NCBI GenBank assembly: GCA_964542765.1
Contig: CAZIVO010000126.1
Coordinates: 1 to 9,661 of the forward strand
Direction: 5' to 3'
Source of the DNA: CAZIVO01 sp964542765
GTDB taxonomy: Bacteria > Planctomycetota > UBA1135 > UBA2386
Length of the DNA: 9,661 bases
A model generated the notes under the pieces. That model was not told the DNA's origin. It did not search any database and worked only from the letters and a program-made list of their open reading frames with translations. The translations under genes and the position numbers were made by a program. Shown one piece after another: positions 1-5,173 of this stretch (within the stretch, counting starts at the first letter, position 1; each line of letters starts with the position of its first letter).

Positions 1-738
1 GGCGTCGACGACCGCACGGGATGCACCGACAGCGGCGCTGGCTCCAAAAGCACCAGCGAGTTCTTCGATCAAATGGAAGTTTGCGGGGTCCTTCAGGCCG
101 CGTCCGCCGGAAACGATCACCTGGGCTTCCTGTAGTGGTACACGGTCAGTGGCGCCGGCGATCACCTCGGTGACGATGGCCTTGAGGTCTGTGGCCGAAA
201 TCGTTGGCGTGACCGTGTCGGCGGCAGCGGTGCCGCTGGCCTCGGTGGCGGAAAAGTTGTTGGGTCGCGTTGTTGCCATGAAGGGTGCGCGCTCGGCGAA
301 GGCCTTGCAGTAGGCCTTGCCGGCATAGATCGGCTTGGTGGCTCCGAACTTGCCGTCTTCGAAGTGCAGTGCCGTGGCATCGCTGATCAGGCCGGTTTCG
401 AGGGCGGCGGCCACCCGTGGCGCGAGATCCTTGCCCATGGCGGTGAAGGCCATCAGGATGGCGGCCGGGTCGAGATCCTTGAGGGCATCGACGATGACGC
501 GGCAGTAACCATCGGGGCTGTAAGCAGCCAGTGCTTCCGATTCGATGGCGATGACCCTGGCGGCACCGCTGGCCGCGAGAGCTTCCCTGGCGGCTTCCAG
601 GTCGTGACCCGGAACGATAACGACGACCTCGCCCTTGGTTTTCTCGGCCAGTTCGAGGGCGGCGGAGACGGCCTCGTGAGAGGCCTTCTTGACCTCGCCT
701 TCGCGGGCCTCGGCGATAACGATGATGTTGCTGGACAT
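1..738 (-). CDS. etfA: Electron transfer flavoprotein alpha subunit, 3' end beyond window
   Basis: ETF alpha is the FAD-carrying subunit of the soluble ETF heterodimer, which passes electrons from acyl-CoA and other flavin dehydrogenases to ETF-quinone oxidoreductase. The visible 246 codons start at ATG 738 and stay open to base 1. The N-terminal domain begins MSSNIIVIAEAREGEVKKAS, typical of the family. Around residues 95-112 is FTAMGKDLAPRVAAALETGL, the usual conserved core. The C-terminal FAD domain shows VIVSGGRGLKDPANF (about 207-221) and VGASRAVVDA (237-246). Family members are about 310-320 residues, so roughly 70 residues, including the TGQxG-type FAD contacts, lie outside. It follows etfB after 23 bp, with a GGGAG about 11 bases before the ATG, so the two are co-transcribed. 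Identification is firm. Confidence 0.96.
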   Translation of the reverse strand, partial: MSSNIIVIAEAREGEVKKASHEAVSAALELAEKTKGEVVVIVPGHDLEAAREALAASGAARVIAIESEALAAYSPDGYCRVIVDALKDLDPAAILMAFTAMGKDLAPRVAAALETGLISDATALHFEDGKFGATKPIYAGKAYCKAFAERAPFMATTRPNNFSATEASGTAAADTVTPTISATDLKAIVTEVIAGATDRVPLQEAQVIVSGGRGLKDPANFHLIEELAGAFGASAAVGASRAVVDA

Positions 739-761
739 GGTATGGCGACTCCCGCAGATGT

Positions 762-1532
762 TCAGAGGACCTTGGCTTCGTTCTGCAGCGCCTCTATCAG
801 GGCGCTGACGGCTCCGGGACCTTCCCCGAGGATCCTTCCCGGTGGCCTTTCGGGTGGCAAGGATATGGATGTGACCGTCGTGGCGGCGGCAATTTGATCG
901 GCATCAATGGTCTCGGTCGGCTTCTTCTTGGCAGCCATGATGCCCTTGAGATTTGCATATCTCGGTTCGTTCAACCCCTTGTTGGAGGAGATCACGGCAG
1001 GAGTTGCACATCGGACCTTCTCGCGCCCACCCTCGATATCGCGGACCGCAGTACAGTGTCCATCAGCGATGCTCAGTTCGACCACGTCGGTCACGCATGG
1101 CATGTCGAGCAGGGTTGCGACCCGGGCAGGGACCTGACTATCGTCGCTGTCCACGGCTTGTCGCCCGAGGAAGATGAAGTCGTGTGCGACCGTGCCGATC
1201 CAACCGGCGAGAAGGGTGGCCGTGCTGAAGGCGTCGTGCCGGGCTCCCTTGGTGTCGAGCAGCACGGCCTTGTCGGCACCGAGCGCGAGACAGTCGCGCA
1301 GCACGGTTGAACAGGTTTTGGCCTCGGTGGCGGCAGCATCTCCGAGCATGACCACGGTGACGGTGCCTTCGCCCTGGGCGTCGCGGGTTTTGAGGGCTTC
1401 CTCGACGGCATATTCATCGTAAGGATTGATGACGAACTCGGCTCCGGCCGGATCGATCGACGCGCCGTCTTCGGCGACCTTGACCCGGGAGTCAGTAGCA
1501 GCGACTCTTTTGACGCAAACAATTATATCCAC
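762..1532 (-). CDS. etfB: Electron transfer flavoprotein beta subunit
   Basis: ETF beta is the AMP-binding partner of EtfA and holds the loop that docks onto acyl-CoA dehydrogenases. I place the start at GTG 1532, giving 256 residues (MDIIVCVKRVAATDS...), the normal family length. An AAGGA lies 10 bases upstream, and the open frame further upstream does not look like ETF. Visible motifs are NPYDEYAVEEAL (36-47), GRQAVD (123-128) with SQV (132-134), and the ETF-beta signature from VRDIEGGREKVR (163-174) through LNEPRYANLKGIMAAKKKP (187-205). The loop leucine falls at residue 195, the same number as in the human protein. This looks like a classical group I (non-bifurcating, beta-oxidation) ETF. 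The first gene of the operon, it is followed by etfA after 23 bp. Confidence 0.96.
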   Translation of the reverse strand: MDIIVCVKRVAATDSRVKVAEDGASIDPAGAEFVINPYDEYAVEEALKTRDAQGEGTVTVVMLGDAAATEAKTCSTVLRDCLALGADKAVLLDTKGARHDAFSTATLLAGWIGTVAHDFIFLGRQAVDSDDSQVPARVATLLDMPCVTDVVELSIADGHCTAVRDIEGGREKVRCATPAVISSNKGLNEPRYANLKGIMAAKKKPTETIDADQIAAATTVTSISLPPERPPGRILGEGPGAVSALIEALQNEAKVL

Positions 1533-1542
1533 TGGTTTTACA

Positions 1543-1547
1543 TCCTT
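1543..1547 (-). promoter_or_regulatory. Ribosome binding site deciding the etfB GTG start
   Basis: AAGGA on the minus strand sits 10 bases before GTG 1532. It supports this start over the longer open frame, whose upstream residues have no ETF character. An ATG followed at once by TAA lies between them in another frame and is not a usable start. Confidence 0.6.
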
Positions 1548-1600
1548 ACCCAGAAGTTTGGTGAGCAGCCTTGTCGACGAGCAACGGGCGCGGACGAAAC

Positions 1601-1628
1601 AGTTTAGGCGGCTGCTCAGGTCGATCAA
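1601..1628 (-). promoter_or_regulatory. Candidate sigma70-type promoter for etfBA
   Basis: On the minus strand TTGATC (1623-1628) and TAAACT (1601-1606) are separated by 16 bp, each matching the -35/-10 consensus at 4 of 6 positions. A start of transcription near 1594 would give a leader of about 60 bases before the etfB GTG. This is a consensus match by eye. In a GC-rich genome such matches also occur by chance. Confidence 0.35.
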
Positions 1629-1876
1629 GCCAGAAGCGCTTGCACGGTGTCCGGCCAGCATTCAAACCCATGTACGGCCCGGCGATTTCATCTGTTTTCC
1701 CGGCCGTGCGGCGCGACGGTAAGGAGGGCCGGATCGGGGCTCTGAGCCCGTGCGGGAAGGGAAAATGAAAGGGGTGGCCCAGTTCGCCAGGGCTACAACT
1801 CGCCATGGGGTGGGCGGCGGCAGCCGCAGGCCGAGAACTTGAACCAAAACCCTCCAGGTCACGCTAAACCTCGAGC

Positions 1877-1894
1877 GGAGAGAGCCGAATCATG
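1877..1894 (+). promoter_or_regulatory. Strong Shine-Dalgarno and ATG, out of frame with the FlgM-like gene
   Basis: GGAGAGAG (1877-1884) lies 7 bases before ATG 1892. This is the best ribosome binding site in front of the FlgM-like gene, yet the ATG frame ends after 15 codons at TAG 1937-1939, one frame away from the FlgM body. It could be the real start with a frameshift in the genome or assembly, a short leader peptide, or chance. Confidence 0.35.
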
Positions 1895-1917
1895 ACAGAG
1901 GTAGCAGGCCCTCGAGA

Positions 1918-2172
1918 TTGGCGAAAGAACCGGAGATAGATATCGAACACAAGGATGAGGCTGGTTCTTGGAGTGGCCGGGAATCCTTCGGCGGAGAGTG
2001 GTCTGGCTGTCCCGTGGATTCCGCCCGGCTGGAGCAGTTGCTGCTCCTGGTTCGCGATGGCGGAGGTCGCGAGGGACGAGTCGAAACGGTCAGGAAGAAG
2101 CTGGCCGCGGGCGAACTCGTGACCGATCAAGCTCTGCGCGGAGTAGCCAGGCGCCTTCTCGATCGTCTCTGA
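1918..2172 (+). CDS. flgM: FlgM-like anti-sigma-28 factor
   Basis: FlgM binds the flagellar sigma factor FliA and holds it inactive until the hook-basal body is complete and FlgM is exported. The frame encodes 84 residues from TTG 1918. Residues about 35-45 (DSARLEQLLLL) and 51-84 fit the FlgM domain. RVETVRKKLAAGEL (about 54-67), then VTDQALRGVARRLLDRL, mirrors the FlgM pattern RVE-x-(L/V)-(K/R)-x2-(I/L)-x2-GEL-x2-D-x5-A-x2-L, as in the E. coli C-terminus. The N-terminal third is acidic and unstructured-looking, also usual for FlgM. Its neighbour is a FliA-family sigma gene, transcribed convergently with 19 bp between stops. The start is uncertain: no ATG or GTG exists in this frame back to the stop at 1840-1842, TTG 1918 has only a weak AGG upstream, and a stronger signal at 1877-1894 is out of frame. 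Confidence 0.68.
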   Translation: MAKEPEIDIEHKDEAGSWSGRESFGGEWSGCPVDSARLEQLLLLVRDGGGREGRVETVRKKLAAGELVTDQALRGVARRLLDRL

Positions 2173-2190
2173 GGATCTCCTCGAGAAGGC
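2153..2190. terminator. Perfect 10-bp inverted repeat at the flgM/fliA convergent junction
   Basis: GCCTTCTCGA (2153-2162) and TCGAGAAGGC (2181-2190) are exact reverse complements around an 18-base loop. The left arm overlaps the last codons of the FlgM-like gene; the right arm ends one base before the fliA stop codon. It can fold in both transcripts and may be a shared bidirectional terminator or 3' stabilising stem. Neither side has a T-tract, so it is not a textbook intrinsic terminator. Confidence 0.45.
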
Positions 2191-2191
2191 T

Positions 2192-2926
2192 TCAGACCTG
2201 GGCCTTCATCTTCAAGCGCAACCGGCTGGTCGCCTTGGAGAGGATTTGCGAGACGCGTGATTCGGTGACGCCGAGGAGTTCGCCGATCTCCTTGAGGTAC
2301 ATGTCCTCGTAGTGATAGAGGATCATGGCGTGCCGCTCGGTTTCGGGGAGCTCACCGATGGCGCCTGCGAGCTGCTCAACCAGCTCTTGCCGGGCGACCG
2401 CATCGCCTGGATCTCGGTTGCTTTCGTCGGCGAGGGTTTGCCCGAGGTCGAACTCCTCGCCTTCAGCCTTGACGGGATGTTCGAGGGAGAGGGTGCGATG
2501 CGTGTGCAGCGCGAGGAGATCTTCATCGAGGTCCGTCGCCGAGACATCGAGGCGGGCGGCGAGTTCCTCGATCGTGGGCGCTCGCTCAAGTTCCGCTCTC
2601 AGCTCGATGCTGGCCCGATTCATGGCTCGAAGCCGATCTCTGCGTCCGCGCGGAAGGGGGTCGTGCTTGCGGATCTCGTCCAGGATCGCCCCCCGGATCG
2701 TCGTGTAGGCGAAGGTCTTGAAGGACGCCCCACGGTCAGGGTTGTAGTTGCTGGCAGCGTGGATGAGGCCGATGGTTCCGGCGGAGAAGAGATCGTCGCG
2801 GTCGAGTGTTGCCGGCATCGTGACCGGCAGCCGCGCAGCGACGTGACGGACCAGAGGGAGATATTTTTCGATCAATTCGTCGCGCTGCTGTTCGGAGCGA
2901 AGTTCGAGTGCCGCAGGCGTTTTCAT
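2192..2926 (-). CDS. fliA: FliA/WhiG-family RNA polymerase sigma factor
   Basis: This is a 244-residue alternative sigma factor of the FliA/WhiG group, which normally directs late flagellar and chemotaxis genes. Region 2 covers about residues 18-90: EKYLPLVRHVAARLP, then DLFSAGTIGLIHAASNYNP, then FKTFAYTTIRGAILDEIRK. Region 3 follows, with APTIEELAARLDVSATDLDE. Region 4 occupies the end: GELPETERHAMILYHYED, then the helix-turn-helix LKEIGELLGVTESRVSQILS. I chose ATG 2926 because GGGGGAAGG precedes it and the protein then begins and ends at normal family length; the 66 upstream codons in frame look non-coding. The convergent FlgM-like gene fits an anti-sigma partner. A 54-codon ORF overlaps this start by ATGA. 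The FliA assignment over another group-3 sigma factor is an inference from region structure plus the FlgM neighbour. Confidence 0.93.
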   Translation of the reverse strand: MKTPAALELRSEQQRDELIEKYLPLVRHVAARLPVTMPATLDRDDLFSAGTIGLIHAASNYNPDRGASFKTFAYTTIRGAILDEIRKHDPLPRGRRDRLRAMNRASIELRAELERAPTIEELAARLDVSATDLDEDLLALHTHRTLSLEHPVKAEGEEFDLGQTLADESNRDPGDAVARQELVEQLAGAIGELPETERHAMILYHYEDMYLKEIGELLGVTESRVSQILSKATSRLRLKMKAQV

Positions 2927-3087
2927 GGCCTTCCCCCGCTGGCATGGAACTGTCCATCGACTCGGTTGGCCGGGAATGCTGGTTCTGCCAACAAGGCCGG
3001 GGTCCGGTAGCAGGCGCGACCATCGCGGGCCATCAGCCGTCCGCGGCGTGCGCGTGGTTCGTCTTTGGGCATCCCGATCTTCTTCAT
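2923..3087 (-). CDS. Possible small basic protein translationally coupled to fliA
   Basis: ATG 3087 opens a 54-codon frame whose TGA (2923-2925) overlaps the fliA ATG as ATGA, the usual geometry of translational coupling. A TGAGAG about 6 bases before the ATG is a moderate Shine-Dalgarno. The product starts MKKIGMPKDEPRARRGRLMA, is rich in arginine and proline, and has two cysteines or fewer, no membrane segment and no domain I recognise. About two thirds of its codons end in G or C, which does not separate it from background here. It could be a leader that controls fliA translation, a real small regulator, or an accidental open frame. No function is proposed. Confidence 0.3.
   Translation of the reverse strand: MKKIGMPKDEPRARRGRLMARDGRACYRTPALLAEPAFPANRVDGQFHASGGRP
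2929..2937 (-). promoter_or_regulatory. Ribosome binding site deciding the fliA start
   Basis: GGGGGAAGG on the minus strand lies two bases (CC) before ATG 2926, with its core GGGG about 6-8 bases from the ATG. It supports the 244-residue start over the 310-codon open frame that begins at 3124. Confidence 0.6.
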
Positions 3088-3510
3088 GGTGGCTCTCAAG
3101 GAACTTGTGCCTTGTCGCTACCAAGGGGTTTTCGGCCTCGGGCCCCCGCCGGGTTTAGCCTGCTTGTTGCTTTACACTCGATCCGATGGGAGATCGGTCC
3201 GAGCAGCGTTTTCCAGGAGCGCTCGATGGCCCCGATCTTGTGGTGGATATCGACGCCTTCGGCCGCTTGATCGGCGGGAGTGTTGCATATGTCGGCAGTT
3301 TGGCGGCAGGGCCACGGTTCCCCCGAAGAGGGCAGGAGGTGCTGATCTGTCTGGCCTGAGCCCTCTCCGCGCCCCTTTGGCGCATCACTCCCGCTCACAC
3401 CCCGACCCCTTGGCAATCTCGAGCGCGGTGGGAACATTTTCCGCACCGCCGAGGATTAGGCCGAAAACTCTAGCGTCGGTCAGCGTTGGCGATCGAGTTG
3501 GGCTGGTAGG
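3088..3510. other. Intergenic region between divergent fliA unit and aldehyde dehydrogenase
   Basis: No supported gene. It must hold the promoters of two divergent units. For the dehydrogenase, TTGGCA (3410-3415) and AACATT (3433-3438) are 17 bp apart, a weak sigma70-like match. CCGAT-GGGAG-ATCGG (3183-3197) is a perfect but short inverted repeat. A plus-strand frame 3186-3359 (57 residues, containing DLVVDIDAFGRLIGGSVAYV) has no ribosome binding site and matches nothing I know. An imperfect tandem of AGCGTCGGTC/AGCGTTGGCG lies at 3472-3491. No sigma54 or sigma28 promoter stood out upstream of fliA. Confidence 0.45.
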
Positions 3511-5121
3511 ATGGGAGCCCCCGCCGACGATGACAGTGAGTCCATGAGCAGCACCGATCAAGGCAGCACCACCACGGCATCCTCTGGCACTCCCCTCGAA
3601 ATATGGTCACCCGTCACTGGCGAGTGCGAAGACGTGCGCGAACCGAGTTCCACCGAAGCCATTCCGGAGCTGGTTGAGCGCGCGCGTCACGCTCAGGAAT
3701 CCTGGTCGGGGCAGTCTTTCAAGGCGCGTGCGGCGGTTCTCAATGCGGTTGTAGATCGCCTCGCCGATGAGGCCGAAGAGATCGCCGAGCACATCCACTA
3801 CTTCAATGGAAAGACCACGACCGAAGCCATCCTTGCCGAGGTCTTCCCGACACTGGCGACGTTTCGTTACTTCGCCAAGGTGGCTCACAAGCATCTGCGG
3901 CCGAAGACGATCAAGCTCTCATCCCTACCGTTCGCTCACTCGAAGCTGCACCGCGATCCGCTGGGTGTGGTCGGGGTCATCGCGCCGTGGAACTATCCGT
4001 TCAAGCTCATGCTGCAGGATGTTCCCGCTGCCTTGATGGCGGGAAACGCGGTCATCATCAAGGTCTCGGAGCATTCGACCGCGATCGGAGAGCGGGCCCA
4101 GAAGCTGCTCGAGGACGCCGGCGTTCCAGATAACCTGGTGCAGTTCATCTATGGCTACGGCGATCTCGGCGCGGCGTTGATCGCTGGTGGCATCGACAAG
4201 GTTTGCTTTACCGGTTCGACGGCGACCGGCCGAAAGGTTTACGAGGCAGCGGCGCGTGCGATGATCCCTTGCGGGCTGGAACTCGGTGGCAAAGATGCGG
4301 CGATCGTGCTCGATGATGCCGATCTCGATGACGCGGCGCGTGGCGTGATGTGGGCGGCCTTCGCCAATTGTGGCCAGACCTGTGCCAGCGTCGAGCTGGT
4401 CTACGTCCCCCGCGATATGGGAACGTTGTTGGTGGACAAGCTGCGGGTGCTGATCGAGAAGCTGCCCGAGGGTTCGGTGGGGACGATGAACGCGGCCTTC
4501 CAGAAGGACAGGGTGCAGGCCCAGCTCGACGAGGCGTACGCGCAGGGGGCGCAGATGATTGCCGAGAGTCCGCAGGGAGATACCGAGCACCCTTTCCGTC
4601 TCAATCCCGTTCTGCTGGTCGATGTGTCGAAAAATTGCGAACTCTACCGGGAAGAAACCTTCGGCCCGGTCTTGCCGGTGTTTGGCTATTCGGATCTGGA
4701 AGAGGTCATCGAAGAGGTGAATGGCAGTCCGTACGGGCTCACCACCAGCATCTGGACGAAAGATCGCAGTCGCGGCGAGCAGCTCGCTCGCCGCATCGAT
4801 TCGGGTGCGGTCACGATCAACGAGCACATGATCACGCCCGGGATGCCCGAAGCTCCTTGGGGCGGGCGCAAGCTCAGCGGCCTCGGCAGCTCCATGTCGC
4901 ACCTCGCCTTGCACGGCTTCAGCAAGGTGAAGTACGTGTTCCACGACAGGGGTTTGGTGAAATACAAATTCTGGCGCTATCCCTTCACTGCCGACAAGGC
5001 GCGCTGGATCCGCTCATTCCTCTCGGCTGAATTCGGCAAGACGATCGGCGAGAAGATCGGCGGCATGATCAAGGCGATGCCGCGCCTCTTGACGAAGCGC
5101 AACCCGCGATACGAGGAGTAA
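3511..5121 (+). CDS. NAD(P)-dependent aldehyde dehydrogenase
   Basis: This enzyme oxidises an aldehyde to its acid with NAD(P)+; the substrate cannot be read from sequence. It has 536 residues and the complete ALDH fold. The Rossmann part contains VVGVIAPWNYPFKLML with catalytic Asn161, then GNAVIIKVSEHS and CFTGSTATGRKV. The general base is Glu257 in GLELGGKDA, and the nucleophile is Cys291 in NCGQTCAS. Spacings of 96 and 34 residues match the family. REETFGPVLPVFGY and APWGGRKLSGLGSS follow in the usual order. After the catalytic domain a tail of about 50 residues (KFWRYPFTADKARWIRSFL onward) is basic and aromatic; a membrane-touching helix as in fatty aldehyde dehydrogenases is possible. 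The start is uncertain: ATG 3511 has a GGTAGG directly against it, and ATG 3544 (residue 12) has only a weak GTGAG. It converges with the CotH gene. Confidence 0.94.
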   Translation: MGAPADDDSESMSSTDQGSTTTASSGTPLEIWSPVTGECEDVREPSSTEAIPELVERARHAQESWSGQSFKARAAVLNAVVDRLADEAEEIAEHIHYFNGKTTTEAILAEVFPTLATFRYFAKVAHKHLRPKTIKLSSLPFAHSKLHRDPLGVVGVIAPWNYPFKLMLQDVPAALMAGNAVIIKVSEHSTAIGERAQKLLEDAGVPDNLVQFIYGYGDLGAALIAGGIDKVCFTGSTATGRKVYEAAARAMIPCGLELGGKDAAIVLDDADLDDAARGVMWAAFANCGQTCASVELVYVPRDMGTLLVDKLRVLIEKLPEGSVGTMNAAFQKDRVQAQLDEAYAQGAQMIAESPQGDTEHPFRLNPVLLVDVSKNCELYREETFGPVLPVFGYSDLEEVIEEVNGSPYGLTTSIWTKDRSRGEQLARRIDSGAVTINEHMITPGMPEAPWGGRKLSGLGSSMSHLALHGFSKVKYVFHDRGLVKYKFWRYPFTADKARWIRSFLSAEFGKTIGEKIGGMIKAMPRLLTKRNPRYEE

Positions 5122-5130
5122 CGGCCTGCC

Positions 5131-5155
5131 GGATCGAGCGCGCGTGCGCCGATCT
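5131..5155. terminator. Hairpin between convergent aldehyde dehydrogenase and CotH genes
   Basis: GATCG (5132-5136) pairs with CGATC (5150-5154), and after a bulged A the inner GCGC (5138-5141) pairs with GCGC (5146-5149) around a GCGT loop. It lies in the 52-bp gap between the two stop codons, so it could end both transcripts. There is no T-tract on either side. Function is inferred from position only. Confidence 0.4.
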
Positions 5156-5173
5156 CTGCTGGCATGGGAGACG

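Larger units (their letters stand above)
1533..1891. other. Intergenic region between divergent etfB and flgM-like gene
   Basis: No convincing gene here. It holds the etfB leader and candidate promoter. It also has a palindrome GGGCTC-T-GAGCCC at 1737-1749, which could be an operator or a small hairpin. On the plus strand, ATG 1765 has a good Shine-Dalgarno (AAGGGAAA) but reads only 25 codons (stop at 1840-1842). Open minus-strand frames in this stretch translate to proline/arginine-rich sequence with no recognisable domain. Confidence 0.5.

Noticed and set aside
364..1422. Several long plus-strand open frames across the etf genes (for example 364-897 and 894-1310)
   Set aside because: They are antisense to well-recognised etfA and etfB sequence, have no domain, and arise from the high GC content.
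1765..1842. A 25-codon plus-strand frame with a good AAGGGAAA ribosome binding site upstream
   Set aside because: It is too short and arginine-rich to call a gene; it shares the FlgM frame but is separated from it by a TGA stop codon.
3186..3359. A 57-residue plus-strand frame containing IDAFGRLIGGSVAYV
   Set aside because: The residue mix is protein-like, but there is no Shine-Dalgarno, no recognised family and ordinary codon ends, so chance is as likely.
3065..3547. A 160-codon plus-strand frame in the gap before the aldehyde dehydrogenase
   Set aside because: Its translation is a low-complexity arginine/proline/serine sequence without a domain, it overlaps the start of the dehydrogenase, and no ribosome binding site is evident.
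3925..4944. A 339-codon minus-strand frame inside the aldehyde dehydrogenase
   Set aside because: It is the antisense of a complete enzyme with intact catalytic residues; its translation is histidine/arginine-rich without any recognisable motif.
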